Under the pieces are notes generated by a model that was given only the letters and a program-made list of their open reading frames with translations, was not told where the DNA came from and did not search any database. From Burkholderia contaminans (GTDB lineage Bacteria > Pseudomonadota > Gammaproteobacteria > Burkholderiales > Burkholderiaceae), in contig NZ_CP090642.1 of NCBI RefSeq assembly GCF_029633825.1, positions 620,001-684,000 on the forward strand: a stretch of DNA of 64,000 bases. The letters run 5' to 3'. The position numbers were made by a program, and so were the translations under genes. Numbering within the stretch: position 1 is the stretch's first letter; each line of letters opens with the position of its first letter. This document shows positions 18,811 to 29,435 of the stretch, in pieces.

Positions 18811-21141
18811 ATGAAAATCCTCTACGCACGGATGGCAAGACTGGCAAGCATCGCGGCGCCGGCCCGGAACCCGGAGCTGCTCGCGGCGCAATACCGGGTA
18901 TTCGCCGGCCAGATCCCGGTGTCGTACCTGATCCTCATCTCGAGCACCTGGAGCCTCGCCGTCACGCATTTCGGCAGCACGCCGTGGTGGCTGTCGGTCG
19001 CGATGCCGGCCGCGATGACGCTCGCGGCGCTCGCGCGGCTGCTGCACTGGCACCGCACCCGGCTGCTGGAACCGACGCCGGACGCCGTGATGCGCGCGCT
19101 CACGGTCACGAACTGGGTGGTGATCCCGGTCGCGGTGACGTTCACCACCTGGGCGCTGCTGCTGTTCCCGTACGGCGATGCGTGGCAGAAGGCCCAGGTG
19201 GCGTTCTACATGGCGATCACGGTGATCGGTTGCGTCTTCAGCCTGATGTACCTGCGTACGGCCGCGCTGGGCGTGGCCTTGGTCGTCAACGTCGCGTTCA
19301 TCGCGTTCTTCCTCTCGACGCGCCAGCCGACGCTCGTCGCCACCGCGGTCAACATGGCCTTCGTGTCGGCGGCGCTGATCGCCGTCATCTCCGTCAATTA
19401 CCGCGGCTTCCTGCGCACCGTCGACGCGCAGGCCGAATCGCGTCTGCGCGAGCAGGCGCAGACGCGGCTGATGCGAATGATCGACGACATGCCGGTGGCC
19501 GTGATGACGGCCGACCCGGAGACGTTCCGCATCAATTACCTGAACGCGACGTCGCGCAACCTGCTGCGCTCGATCGAGCACCTGCTGCCGATCCGCGCGG
19601 ACGACGCGCTCGGCGCGTCGATCGACTTCTTCCATCCGCACCCGCAGCACCAGCGCCGCCTGCTCGCCGATCCCGCGAACCTGCCGCATCGCGCCCGCAT
19701 CCCGCTCGGGCCGGAAGTGCTCGACATCCAGGTCTCGGCCGTGCGCGACGCCCAGGGGCGCTACATCGGCCCGATGCTGTCGTGGTCGATCGTCACGCAG
19801 CAGGCCGAGGCGGAGGCGCGCATTCACCAGCTCGCGCATCACGATTCGCTCACCGGCCTGCCGAACCGCGCGACCTTCCTGGCCGAATTCGACGCGAGCC
19901 TGCGCCGCTCGGACAAGGTGCTCGCGCTGCTCTTCATCGACCTCGACGGCTTCAAGCTGATCAACGACGCGTGCGGGCATTCGGCGGGCGACGCGGTGCT
20001 GCGCCAGGTCGCCGAACGCCTGCGCGGGCAGTGCCCGGAGCCGGCGATGATGCTCGGGCGCATCGGCGGCGACGAATTCGCGGTGCTGCTGCGCGACACC
20101 GATGCGGATCGCGCGATGGGCGCGGCCGCGCGGCTCGTCGACACGCTCGTCGCCCCCTATGCGCCGTCGCCCGACCGGCCGTTCCGCATCGGTGCATCGA
20201 TCGGCTGCGTGCTGGCGCCGCATCACGGCAACGACGCCGGCGTGCTGCTGTCACGCGCGGACATGGCGCTCTATGCGGCCAAGAAAGCCGGGAAGGGCAC
20301 CTACCGGATGTTCTCGCCGGACATGGAAACGAGCGCGCAGGAGCGGGTCGCGCTCGAATCGAAACTGCGCGTCGCGCTGGACGAGAACCACGGGCTGTAC
20401 GTGTTCTACCAGCCGATCGTCGATGTCCTCACCCGCCGGATCACGACACGCGAGGCGCTGCTGCGCTGGCATCACCCGCGCGCCGGCTGGATTTCGCCGG
20501 GCCGCTTCATTCCGGTAGCCGAACGCGGCGGCCTGATCGACCGGCTCGGCCGCTTCGTGCTCGAGCAGGCCTGCCGGGAGGCGGCGCGCTGGCCCGACGG
20601 CGCACGCGTCGCCGTCAACGTGTCGGCGGGGCAGCTCGGCCACGGCACGATCGCGCCGATCTTCGCGGCGGCGCTGGCCGGCGCGGGCCTCGCGCCCGAC
20701 CGGCTCGAAATCGAGGTGACGGAAACCGCGCTGCTGCACGACGAGGGCAAGGCCATCGCGGACCTGCGCGCACTGCGTTCGATGGGCGTGCGCGTCGCCC
20801 TCGATGATTTCGGCACGGGCTTCTCGTCGCTCGCGCATCTGCGTGCGTTCCCGTTCGACAAGATCAAGATCGACGGCAGCTTCGTGCGCGATGCAGTCAC
20901 GCGCCCGGACTGCGCGGCCGTCGTGCGCACGGTGGCCGATCTCGGCAAGCGCCTCGGCGTGACGACCGTCGCGGAAGGCGTCGAGACGGAGGAGCAACTG
21001 GCGTGCATCACGGATGCCGGCTGCCGCGAGGTGCAGGGTTTCCTGATCGGCAAGCCCGCACCGGGCGAGCAGGATGCGCCGGCCATCCGCTGGATCGAGC
21101 GGGCCGCGCTGGCGGCGCAGGCCACGGCCAGACAGGCGTGA
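18811..21141 (+). CDS. PAS-GGDEF-EAL cyclic-di-GMP signalling protein with membrane sensor
   Basis: 776 residues starting MKILYARMARLAS. About six N-terminal membrane helices (residues ~35-200), a linker coiled coil, a PAS-like domain (residues ~230-330, MIDDMPVAVMTADPETF), GGDEF at ~419 (GRIGGDEFAVLL) and EAL at ~548 (EALLRWHHP, with VTETALL, DDFGTGFSSL, KIDGSFV). Both catalytic motifs are intact. Together with the preceding MHYT protein it forms a tandem pair, probably one transcript. The pair lies next to zmpA and near the adhesin, both plausible c-di-GMP-linked traits, though no direct link is visible. Confidence 0.9.
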   Translation: MKILYARMARLASIAAPARNPELLAAQYRVFAGQIPVSYLILISSTWSLAVTHFGSTPWWLSVAMPAAMTLAALARLLHWHRTRLLEPTPDAVMRALTVTNWVVIPVAVTFTTWALLLFPYGDAWQKAQVAFYMAITVIGCVFSLMYLRTAALGVALVVNVAFIAFFLSTRQPTLVATAVNMAFVSAALIAVISVNYRGFLRTVDAQAESRLREQAQTRLMRMIDDMPVAVMTADPETFRINYLNATSRNLLRSIEHLLPIRADDALGASIDFFHPHPQHQRRLLADPANLPHRARIPLGPEVLDIQVSAVRDAQGRYIGPMLSWSIVTQQAEAEARIHQLAHHDSLTGLPNRATFLAEFDASLRRSDKVLALLFIDLDGFKLINDACGHSAGDAVLRQVAERLRGQCPEPAMMLGRIGGDEFAVLLRDTDADRAMGAAARLVDTLVAPYAPSPDRPFRIGASIGCVLAPHHGNDAGVLLSRADMALYAAKKAGKGTYRMFSPDMETSAQERVALESKLRVALDENHGLYVFYQPIVDVLTRRITTREALLRWHHPRAGWISPGRFIPVAERGGLIDRLGRFVLEQACREAARWPDGARVAVNVSAGQLGHGTIAPIFAAALAGAGLAPDRLEIEVTETALLHDEGKAIADLRALRSMGVRVALDDFGTGFSSLAHLRAFPFDKIKIDGSFVRDAVTRPDCAAVVRTVADLGKRLGVTTVAEGVETEEQLACITDAGCREVQGFLIGKPAPGEQDAPAIRWIERAALAAQATARQA

Positions 21142-21506
21142 ACGGCGGCGAGACGGCCAAGGCCATCGCAACGTGATCAACGGGATTGCTTCGCTGAAAC
21201 CGGCGATCTTGCGCGGCCGGCCGATCCGGGAATGCGTCAAACGCTCGCCGGTATCACGTGCCGGCTTTTCCGCCGCCATTCCTGGCGCTTGATAAAACGA
21301 GCAAAGACAGCGGGTGGGTTCAGGGTTTTGGCGGGCTGAAACAATTTGTTACAAAGAGCCGATTTCGCCCCCCTTGAAGTGAGCGATGCGCACCTCTATT
21401 TCGCTTTCCGCCAGACAGTGGTACGGCTGCCCGGCAGCGACGCTTGCGTCGCGATGCCTGGCAGGCGGATTCCTTTTTCGAACCTTTAATCGCTCAGGAG
21501 ATGAGA
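21142..21506. other. groES upstream region
   Basis: 365 bases with no gene. It holds the sigma-32 type promoter at 21373-21400 and the AGGAG ribosome-binding site at 21496-21500. No CIRCE (HrcA) inverted repeat was found. Confidence 0.5.
21373..21400 (+). promoter_or_regulatory. Sigma-32 heat-shock promoter of groESL
   Basis: CTTGAA (21373-21378), a 14-base spacer, and CCTCTATT (21393-21400). This fits the RpoH consensus CTTGAA-N13-17-CCCCATNT, about 105 bases before groES. Confidence 0.65.
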
Positions 21507-23524
<2,018 letters not shown>

Positions 23525-23545
23525 CCCCGGCAGCGGGTCGTGTAC

Positions 23546-23572
23546 GCGCCGGCCAACAGTCGCGGCCGGCGC
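23546..23572 (+). terminator. Hairpin after groEL
   Basis: GCGCCGGCC and GGCCGGCGC arms, nine perfect pairs around a nine-base loop, 22 bases after the groEL stop. There is no T-run directly after, so it may be a terminator or an mRNA-stabilising stem. Confidence 0.5.
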
Positions 23573-23634
23573 AAGTCGTTTGGCGCCGCAGGCTGCCCCA
23601 GGACATGCGGCGCCCCTTTTTGCCGAAGATCGAC

Positions 23635-23889
23635 ATGAAACTCGAACTTTGCATTGACTCGAAACCGCTCGACATCGAGCTTGACGACGTCGTGGCAGGA
23701 CTGCTGGCTGCTCGGCTCGATTTGCCGGCAAACACCGATCACCGGGACGCCATCACCCGTTATCTGAACGAGAAGGGGGCGCCCTGGAGCCTGGACGCGG
23801 AACACATGCGCCGACGTATCGTTCGCCGACTGATCCTCGATATCGCCGATCCGGCACTCGTGATCGGCTATCTGATGGCGAACGACTGA
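23635..23889 (+). CDS. Small conserved-looking hypothetical protein
   Basis: 84 residues starting MKLELCIDSKPLDIELDD, acidic then basic, with HMRRRIVRRLILDI near the C-terminus. Codon use is Burkholderia-like. It lies 110 bases after groEL on the same strand and before the Hsp20 cluster, so it may belong to the heat-shock group. No domain recognised. A start 30 bases upstream is possible, but its spacing to a ribosome-binding site is poor. Confidence 0.6.
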   Translation: MKLELCIDSKPLDIELDDVVAGLLAARLDLPANTDHRDAITRYLNEKGAPWSLDAEHMRRRIVRRLILDIADPALVIGYLMAND

Positions 23890-24066
23890 ATCGGCCGGGC
23901 CGGTTCCAGTCGGCTCGCGGGGCATGATGTGCATGAGGCGGCCCGCCGTCCCGCTGCCCGTCATCCGGAATTATGGTGCGAGATCGAGTCGGGCTCGAAG
24001 CACGACGCAGTGCGATATGCGTCGAGCGCTTCCGGCCTCATGCGTCGCGCGGCAGGGGAAACCGGA

Positions 24067-24630
24067 TCAGCCGATTTCGATCGTGCGACTGGCGGACCTG
24101 GCCGGCTCCGATTTCGGTACGGTCAACGTGAGGACACCGTTGTCAAACTTTGCCAGGGTGTGATCGGGGTCGGCATTTTCCGGCATCGGGATCGTGCGCA
24201 CGAAGCTTCCATGGGCGCGCTCCAGCCGGTAGCAACCGTTTTCTTCACTGCGCACGTCCTGCCTTTTCTCTCCGCGCAGCACGATTGCCCCATCCTCGAC
24301 GCTCACCTTCAGATCTTCGCGCTCCATTCCCGGCAACTCGGCGGTCACGCGCAGCACCGGGCCTTCATCGACGACGTCGATGCGCGGCTGGAAGCGCGAT
24401 GAACTGAAGTCGCCAAACCACCGTTCGAGCGTGCCGTTGCCGGCGAACGGGTCATGCAGGAATTCCTCCATGGCGCGCCATGGTTCTCGTGAAAACAGTC
24501 TCGAAACGTCGGGCCACGACGCACGCCACGACTCGCCTGCCGGCGTACTGTCCGGGCCTTCCGCATCGGGCTTGCGGGTGGCCCCGCGAAGGAACTTGAA
24601 GGGGTTCCACTTTTTCGGATCGACATTCAT
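24067..24630 (-). CDS. Hsp20/alpha-crystallin small heat-shock protein (187 aa)
   Basis: A small ATP-independent holdase. The alpha-crystallin domain covers residues ~80-180: RIDVVDEGPVLRVTAELPGM, REDLKVSVEDGAIVLRGEK, and the C-terminal strand FDNGVLTLTVPK. An unusually long N-terminal arm (~75 residues, Trp- and Pro-rich) distinguishes it from its two neighbours. The start is supported by GGAGG a few bases upstream. It is the last of three same-strand Hsp20 genes, 207 bases after the second, so it may have its own promoter. Confidence 0.92.
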   Translation of the reverse strand: MNVDPKKWNPFKFLRGATRKPDAEGPDSTPAGESWRASWPDVSRLFSREPWRAMEEFLHDPFAGNGTLERWFGDFSSSRFQPRIDVVDEGPVLRVTAELPGMEREDLKVSVEDGAIVLRGEKRQDVRSEENGCYRLERAHGSFVRTIPMPENADPDHTLAKFDNGVLTLTVPKSEPARSASRTIEIG

Positions 24631-24837
24631 GGCGTCCTCCGATTGATCTCCAGTTTGTTTCGAGCCTGGCGTAGCCAGCCGGTGCGGACACGCGCGCCGT
24701 GATTCGTTTCACGCGGATCGTGCGGATCCGGGGCGCGTGTCCTCACCCATGCGCCTGCGTCAATTCAGGCAGCGAAGCCTCGCCGATCCTGTTCTGCGTC
24801 GACGCAGGGGCCGCGCTGCGCCTTGGCTCATGACGCG

Positions 24838-25245
24838 TCAGCCGGTCTTGACTTCGATGCGTCGTGGACGCGCTTCGTCGCGGCGCGGGATCGTCAGCTT
24901 CAGCACGCCGTCCTGAAGGCTCGCCTCGATCCTCGACGAGTCGAGATCCGCCGACAGCGTAAACGTGCGGGCGAAATGCGGCTCCCGGACCTCGGCATGC
25001 TGAAGCCGCAGATTTGCCGGCGTCGGCACCACAGCCTCGGCCTCGATCATGAGGCTGCTGTCGTGAACCTTCACGTCCAGCTTGTCCTTCGTCACGCCGG
25101 GCAAATCGGCCCATAGCGTGACGCCTTGACTGTCCTCGTACACGTCGACGGCCGGCACGAGCGTCATCCGGCGCACGGGCTGTTCGGTTTCGCGACGCGC
25201 CACGGCGGACGAGTCGCGTTCCGTCATGTGGGTCGTGTCTTTCAT
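24838..25245 (-). CDS. Hsp20/alpha-crystallin small heat-shock protein (135 aa)
   Basis: Alpha-crystallin domain from residue ~30 (AVDVYEDSQGVTLWADLPGV, TKDKLDVKVHDSSLMIEAEA), ending with DGVLKLTIPRRDEARPRRIEVKTG. It starts at 25245 with GGAG upstream, 15 bases after the stop of the preceding Hsp20 gene, so the two are co-transcribed from the sigma-32 promoter at 25840-25868. The pair probably forms hetero-oligomeric chaperone particles, as is common for tandem Hsp20 genes (inference). Confidence 0.93.
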   Translation of the reverse strand: MKDTTHMTERDSSAVARRETEQPVRRMTLVPAVDVYEDSQGVTLWADLPGVTKDKLDVKVHDSSLMIEAEAVVPTPANLRLQHAEVREPHFARTFTLSADLDSSRIEASLQDGVLKLTIPRRDEARPRRIEVKTG

Positions 25246-25260
25246 GATCGGCTCCTCCTC

Positions 25261-25701
25261 TTACTGGACAGCGATGGCGCGCGGCCTCGACGATTCACGC
25301 TTGCCAATGCTGATCGATAGACACCCATTTTCGTAGCGCGCCTGGACCTTGTCGGGATCGGCGGCCTCGGGCAGCTCGATGACCCGCCGGAACGTCCCGG
25401 CAAAGCGCTCTTGCGCATAGGTGCGGCGCTCACCCCCGGCGTCGGGTTGTGCCGGTTTGCGTTCGCCGCCGATGGTCAGCAGCCCCTTGTCGATCGACAC
25501 ATCGAGCGCGGCGGAGTCGACGCCGGGCGCGAACGCGACGATCTCGATTGAATCGTCCGTCACACCGATATTGATCTGAGGGAAAGTGCCGAAACGGCTC
25601 GCACGAATGCTGGACGGGAACCCGACGAAGCGTTCCGCCATCTGCTGCCGCAGGCGGTCGAACTCGCTGAAGAGATCGGTTCCGAAATAGAGATCGCTCA
25701 T
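25261..25701 (-). CDS. Hsp20/alpha-crystallin small heat-shock protein (146 aa)
   Basis: Starts MSDLYFGTDLFSEFDRLRQQ with GAGGAGG nine bases upstream, which decides the start over a longer open frame. The IbpA-like N-terminus is followed by the alpha-crystallin domain (INIGVTDDSIEIVAFAPGVD, ALDVSIDKGLLTIGGERK, ENGCLSISIGK). First gene of the Hsp20 operon, behind a sigma-32 promoter that is back to back with the promoter of the unknown gene at 25953. Confidence 0.93.
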   Translation of the reverse strand: MSDLYFGTDLFSEFDRLRQQMAERFVGFPSSIRASRFGTFPQINIGVTDDSIEIVAFAPGVDSAALDVSIDKGLLTIGGERKPAQPDAGGERRTYAQERFAGTFRRVIELPEAADPDKVQARYENGCLSISIGKRESSRPRAIAVQ

Positions 25702-25839
25702 GATCTTATCCTCCTCGCATGCAGCATGGAGGCGAACGGGCCTACGCGCTCCAGTTCGCCTGCCTGACTGCGTGGCAAACAAATCGAAACACGCAGCGCG
25801 CGGAATGAAGCGACCCGCGCGTCTGCCTGAGCGAAACCT

Positions 25840-25868
25840 AAGATAGGAATTCTGCGGAGAATTTCAAG
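25840..25868 (-). promoter_or_regulatory. Sigma-32 promoter of the Hsp20 operon
   Basis: On the minus strand CTTGAA (25868-25863), a 15-base spacer, and CCTATCTT (25847-25840), about 140 bases before the first Hsp20 start. Confidence 0.65.
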
Positions 25869-25889
25869 GGGCAACCGTCATTTTTTGCA

Positions 25890-25918
25890 CTTGAAATTGC
25901 TGCGCTGGACCCTATCAT
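25890..25918 (+). promoter_or_regulatory. Sigma-32 promoter, divergent from the Hsp20 promoter
   Basis: CTTGAA (25890-25895), a 14-base spacer, CCCTATCAT (25910-25918), 35 bases before the start of the unknown gene at 25953. It implies that gene is heat-inducible. Confidence 0.65.
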
Positions 25919-25952
25919 CGCGGCGAATCGGTACTGCATGACGGAGGACGCG

Positions 25953-26336
25953 ATGGAATTCGACACGGATTGGCTTACGCTCGGCAGGCATCGTATTCGG
26001 CTGCGTTCAACGAGGGGGTTTCCGACCGAGTCGATGCGCACCGTGGCGGAGGTTTGCCGCCTTGCGATCGACAACAACATGAGTGCGCGAGCCCGGCTCG
26101 TCGAGGTCGTCTGCCGGCAGGAAAAGACTTACGACGTCGTCGTCGGCACCACGATCGCGGAGGACAAGTCTTGTGCGCCGCAACTCGAAGCGGCCGTGGC
26201 GGTCGTGCTGGGCCTGTTGCCCGACCAGATCAACATCACGGTCACGCCCGTCACGCAAAAGGAGGTCGATCTGCACTTCGGCGTGTATGAGCGGATGCTG
26301 TCGGAGAAGCTGGGTACGACGTCGCCGATCCAGTGA
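25953..26336 (+). CDS. Hypothetical protein, probably heat-shock regulated
   Basis: 127 residues from MEFDTDWLTLGRHRIRLR. The ATG at 25953 is preferred over 25938, because GGAGG lies five bases before it. The product has a mixed alpha/beta pattern (RLVEVVCRQEKTYDVVVGT, AAVAVVLGLLPDQINITVTPV) without membrane segments or a signal peptide. The sigma-32 promoter match immediately upstream, shared in a divergent region with hsp20, suggests a stress role. Family not recognised. Confidence 0.7.
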   Translation: MEFDTDWLTLGRHRIRLRSTRGFPTESMRTVAEVCRLAIDNNMSARARLVEVVCRQEKTYDVVVGTTIAEDKSCAPQLEAAVAVVLGLLPDQINITVTPVTQKEVDLHFGVYERMLSEKLGTTSPIQ

Positions 26337-26730
26337 TCGACCCGGCCCCGCGATGCGTCGCCGGTGCCGTTCGGTTTCGGCATTCGACACTTGCCGGTTC
26401 ATGCGTGAACGGACCGGCGCAGGTGTTCGCCTGGAACGGCAAAGGGACGAAGGGGCGGCGAGCGGTGACGCTTGACCTTGGCGGCCGCCGCGCAAACTGA
26501 ACTCGAAGCGCTGCTTCTTGTCCATCACGATCATGAGTTGCCTGCGTCCATCGCTGCCTTGAGGCGATGGAGCGGGCGGCCCGGGTGCCGCCGCTGCGGG
26601 GCATGCGGCAAGCAATGCGACGGCGGGGAATTCGCATCGCGCGCTGCGTCATCGCAGCGACATCTTTCTCGCGTAAATCTATGGTACTTCGCCAGTCGGC
26701 GAGGTACCGTTTTCTCAAGGAATACCGACC
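26337..26730. other. Intergenic region with a strong hairpin
   Basis: About 390 bases without a defensible gene. Near its end lies the hairpin at 26683-26708. Confidence 0.4.
26683..26708 (+). terminator. Hairpin GGTACTTCGCC / GGCGAGGTACC
   Basis: Eleven-base arms with one G-T type mismatch and an AGTC loop, followed by GTTTTCTC. It could terminate plus-strand transcription, or sit in the leader of the small ORF starting at 26731. Confidence 0.45.
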
Positions 26731-26919
26731 ATGGCGGCAAAACGCCTTCGCATCAACATGATTACCCGTCGCCAGTCGACGTTCGATGGCCGGCATCTCG
26801 ACACCGAGGCGGCACGCCGCTTCGACGCACACACGCAGGACGCGACGCCTGCTCATCTGAAAGTCACGCAGGGCGCCGAGGCCGAATGGCTGCCGCGCGT
26901 GAAGGTCAGCGAACGATAA
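26731..26919 (+). CDS. Small basic hypothetical protein (62 aa)
   Basis: Starts MAAKRLRINMITRRQST after AAGGA about eight bases upstream. Codon use is GC3-rich, as in real Burkholderia genes. Strongly basic N-terminal third, no domain recognised. It lies just after the 26683 hairpin. It could be a real small protein or chance. Confidence 0.4.
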   Translation: MAAKRLRINMITRRQSTFDGRHLDTEAARRFDAHTQDATPAHLKVTQGAEAEWLPRVKVSER

Positions 26920-26939
26920 TCCGGTGCCGCGGGACGAGC

Positions 26940-27230
26940 CGCTGCGCGATAGCGACGATCTCGCCGTGCGGCGGCTTTTTCAATTTCAGGCCGGCTCGTG
27001 GCCAGCACGGCAAGGTTGGCGAACAACGAGCCCATCGGCCAGCCGAACTGCGGCTGCGACGCGACGAAACCGCGATGCGCATGGGTGCGCGCCCACTCCA
27101 TCGACATCGGGGCCGAGTCGCCCCATTCGCCACCCACGCCGACGCCCTGCATGAAACGCAATGCCGTGGCGATAACGGCGCCCCGGATGCCGATCGCGGC
27201 GGCAAGTCGGAAAACCGAAGCAAGCGGCGA
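26940..27230 (-). pseudogene. Fragment of an MHS-family MFS metabolite/H+ symporter
   Basis: On the minus strand one frame reads SVFRLAAAIGIRGAVIATALRF, MQGVGVGGEWGDSAPMSMEWA and AHRGFVASQPQFGWPMGSLFANLAVLA. This is the recognisable transmembrane 4-5 region (GIGVGGEWG, RGFVASWPQ) of metabolite:H+ symporters. Both ends are missing, and the frame then runs into unrelated sequence. About 90 residues of a ~430-residue protein remain, so it is a dead fragment. Confidence 0.65.
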
Positions 27231-27276
27231 TGCGATCGAGATGATCCGCGGTGGGCCGACCAGGCCCGCTCACCAT

Positions 27277-27591
27277 TTATGCATCTTTCAACCAGGGCAT
27301 TTCCACGGGCGACACGACCAGTTGCCGGAATTCGCGTTTCAGATCGAAGATGAACCCGACCAGGATCATGGAGTCGGCGTAAGGGATCGGAAAGACATGC
27401 GGATTTTCCGGCGTACGCAGCGGGCGCTCGGGGCTGTCGGCCGTCGCCGCGGCGTTCTCGCGCACGCTTTCCAGTTCGTCGGCCATGGCCGGGCCACTGA
27501 TTTGCAGCACACGGCTACGCAGGTCACTGAAGGGCTCGATGCGCGCAGCGTCTTCGTGGTATTCGGGCACTTCGTATACGAACCAGGACAT
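27277..27591 (-). CDS. Small hypothetical protein (104 aa)
   Basis: Begins MSWFVYEVPEYHEDAARIEPF, with GGAG seven bases upstream. Soluble and acidic. Contains FPIPYADSMILVGFIFDLKREF toward the C-terminus. No known motif. It lies 200 bases downstream of the next minus-strand gene and is probably monocistronic. Confidence 0.65.
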   Translation of the reverse strand: MSWFVYEVPEYHEDAARIEPFSDLRSRVLQISGPAMADELESVRENAAATADSPERPLRTPENPHVFPIPYADSMILVGFIFDLKREFRQLVVSPVEMPWLKDA

Positions 27592-27792
27592 TTTCGTCTC
27601 CTGTGAGAAGGGGCGCTATTCTAACGCCGCGCGAGGATGCACCGAGCGTCGCGCGGCGGAATTCCTGGACTGGTTGGTGTCGTCAGCCCGAAGCTTTCAC
27701 TGTAGTCAATCGGACTGAGTGCCCCAAGCGAGATCCTGATCCGTTTCTCGTCGTACCTGCGCGGCATCGAGCATCGTGTTCGCGCGCCCGGT

Positions 27793-28494
27793 TTACCCCT
27801 CCTGCCTGACCGCGGTAGACATGTACTGTTCGCGGACTGCCAGCCCCCCGTATGGCAGGTGCGATGCGGTGACCGTCGCTACGTAATCCGAATAGGCGTA
27901 GCTCACCCGCGCAACCGCCACGGGTTTGCCTATCAGCGATTCCAGCGTGGTATCTCCAGACACGGATGTCGGTGCGCCGAGCGCATCGTGCAGATTCCGG
28001 ACGGCGATCTGCCAGCTCCGTCGTGTTTCATCTGCTGACATGTCGCGACGGTACACATTGATGGCCATCAACGTGTGATCCGGCGCGAAACTGAACCATA
28101 TTTCGCTCACGGGTGGGCCATTCGAGCCGAGCGATTCGGCAGGCACGCCTCGACAGCGCAGGTAGCGCAAGCCTCGGGACAATTCGAGGCACTGCGCGTT
28201 GTATCGCGACATTCGTTCCAACACTTCGGCTTCCGTGCTGCGATCGAGCTGCAGGCCGAACGCAGGACGGTGGGCGGCCGCTGATACACCTCTCTCCTGC
28301 AAAATGGCTTTGTTTCGAATCGACAGCACCGTTCGGGAATCGACGGAATCAACCGGACACTTCACGCCAAGCTCGGTGAGGAGCCGTCGCCCTTGTGTCG
28401 TGTGCAACCAGCCGATCCCGGCAACGCTCATGGAGATTGCCGCAGCGACCCACGCGATCACGTGGGTCCTTCGCACCGCCGTCAGCCCGTACAT
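27793..28494 (-). CDS. Hypothetical membrane-anchored protein (233 aa)
   Basis: One N-terminal membrane helix (HVIAWVAAAISMSVAGIGWL, residues ~11-30), then a periplasmic domain with a Cys pair region (NAQCLELSRGLRYLRCRG). No recognised domain. Its start overlaps the end of the hemoglobin-like lipoprotein gene by 13 bases, which implies translational coupling, so the two products probably act together at the cell envelope. Confidence 0.7.
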   Translation of the reverse strand: MYGLTAVRRTHVIAWVAAAISMSVAGIGWLHTTQGRRLLTELGVKCPVDSVDSRTVLSIRNKAILQERGVSAAAHRPAFGLQLDRSTEAEVLERMSRYNAQCLELSRGLRYLRCRGVPAESLGSNGPPVSEIWFSFAPDHTLMAINVYRRDMSADETRRSWQIAVRNLHDALGAPTSVSGDTTLESLIGKPVAVARVSYAYSDYVATVTASHLPYGGLAVREQYMSTAVRQEG

Positions 28495-29171
28495 GATGTT
28501 GCAACCGTCGGGGGCAGATACACGGGGCCGCCGGGTGTGGCGCTGATGATGGTATTACGCAGGTTGAAGAGGATAGGTACCGCACTGAACTGGAATTTCG
28601 TGCCGACCGGGATGCCGGCCGAGTTTTTCTCGGTGAGCGTGTACGTTCCATTTGTCGTCGACGTCAGTGCGGCAAAGTCCGCGGCCGAGAGCTTGCTTTG
28701 CAGCGTCGCGACGAGATCCACCATGAACTGGTCGAACACGCAGCCTGGAACGCCGACGTCGTTATGGGCAGCCGTCATGTCCTGGCACATCTCCGGCTGG
28801 GCGTCGATGTCTCCGGCCACCTTGACAGGGCCAGGGTAGGTGTACGGACCGCCGAGGAGCGCTTCGAACTGCAGCGTGAGACAGGCTTCAAGCCGTGCTG
28901 GCGTGTCATGGGCTGCACTGCTGTGGGTGGCATTACCTGTTACAGCCGCAAAATAGGGCGCTTCGACCGGGTCCGCCAAAAGGCCTGCGACAGCCGCATT
29001 GACCACGCCGGCCACTACGCCGGGGGCCGCCGAATCACCGCCGAGCGCGGTCCAGATGGCCAGATTCTCCGGATGTTGCGCTGCCACGGGCGCAATGTCG
29101 TCTCCGCCTCCGCAAGCGCTGAGCGCGAACGGCGCCGCTGCGGCAACGACGATACCGATGAAAAGCTTCAT
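28482..29171 (-). CDS. Lipoprotein with group 1 truncated-hemoglobin-like domain
   Basis: 229 residues. MKLFIGIVVAAAAPFALSAC is a lipoprotein signal with lipidation at C20. From residue ~40 the sequence follows truncated hemoglobins: NLAIWTALGGDSAAPGVVAG (helix A/B), ADPVEAPYFA, then a GGPYTYPG segment, and MTAAHNDVGVPGCVFDQFM, where the His matches the proximal heme ligand of the MKxAHxGMGI motif. The chain is extended at the C-terminus. It is expected on the periplasmic face of a membrane, possibly binding heme, O2 or NO. GAGGAGA precedes the chosen start. Confidence 0.65.
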   Translation of the reverse strand: MKLFIGIVVAAAAPFALSACGGGDDIAPVAAQHPENLAIWTALGGDSAAPGVVAGVVNAAVAGLLADPVEAPYFAAVTGNATHSSAAHDTPARLEACLTLQFEALLGGPYTYPGPVKVAGDIDAQPEMCQDMTAAHNDVGVPGCVFDQFMVDLVATLQSKLSAADFAALTSTTNGTYTLTEKNSAGIPVGTKFQFSAVPILFNLRNTIISATPGGPVYLPPTVATSCTG

Positions 29172-29435
29172 GAGTTGTCTCCTCTGAATGCCATCGCGAC
29201 GCCATTTCCCGAGGTGGGACGCCAAGCACCTTGGCTGGATGACATTTGCAGATACGGTGGCCGAGCGAGAACGGATGCAGTGGCGATTGAAGATGCGAAC
29301 GGTTGTCGACGCCCTCGGCATTCCCTGGATCGCGGATCTGTCCGCGATGAAGTACTCATCGCGCATCCGCTGCGCGGTTCGACTCGTATCTCCGATTGCT
29401 TCCAGTCAACGGCGGCAATCTTTCGGAGAACGAAA
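29172..29435. other. Divergent promoter region, lipoprotein / fasciclin
   Basis: 264 bases between divergent starts. Contains a perfect inverted repeat ATCGCGGA-tctg-TCCGCGAT at 29329-29348, a possible shared operator. Confidence 0.35.

Noticed and set aside
29188..29435. An open frame in the fasciclin leader (MTFADTVAERERMQWRL)
   Set aside because: No ribosome-binding site and no family. It covers the divergent promoter region with its inverted repeat, so I treat it as noncoding.
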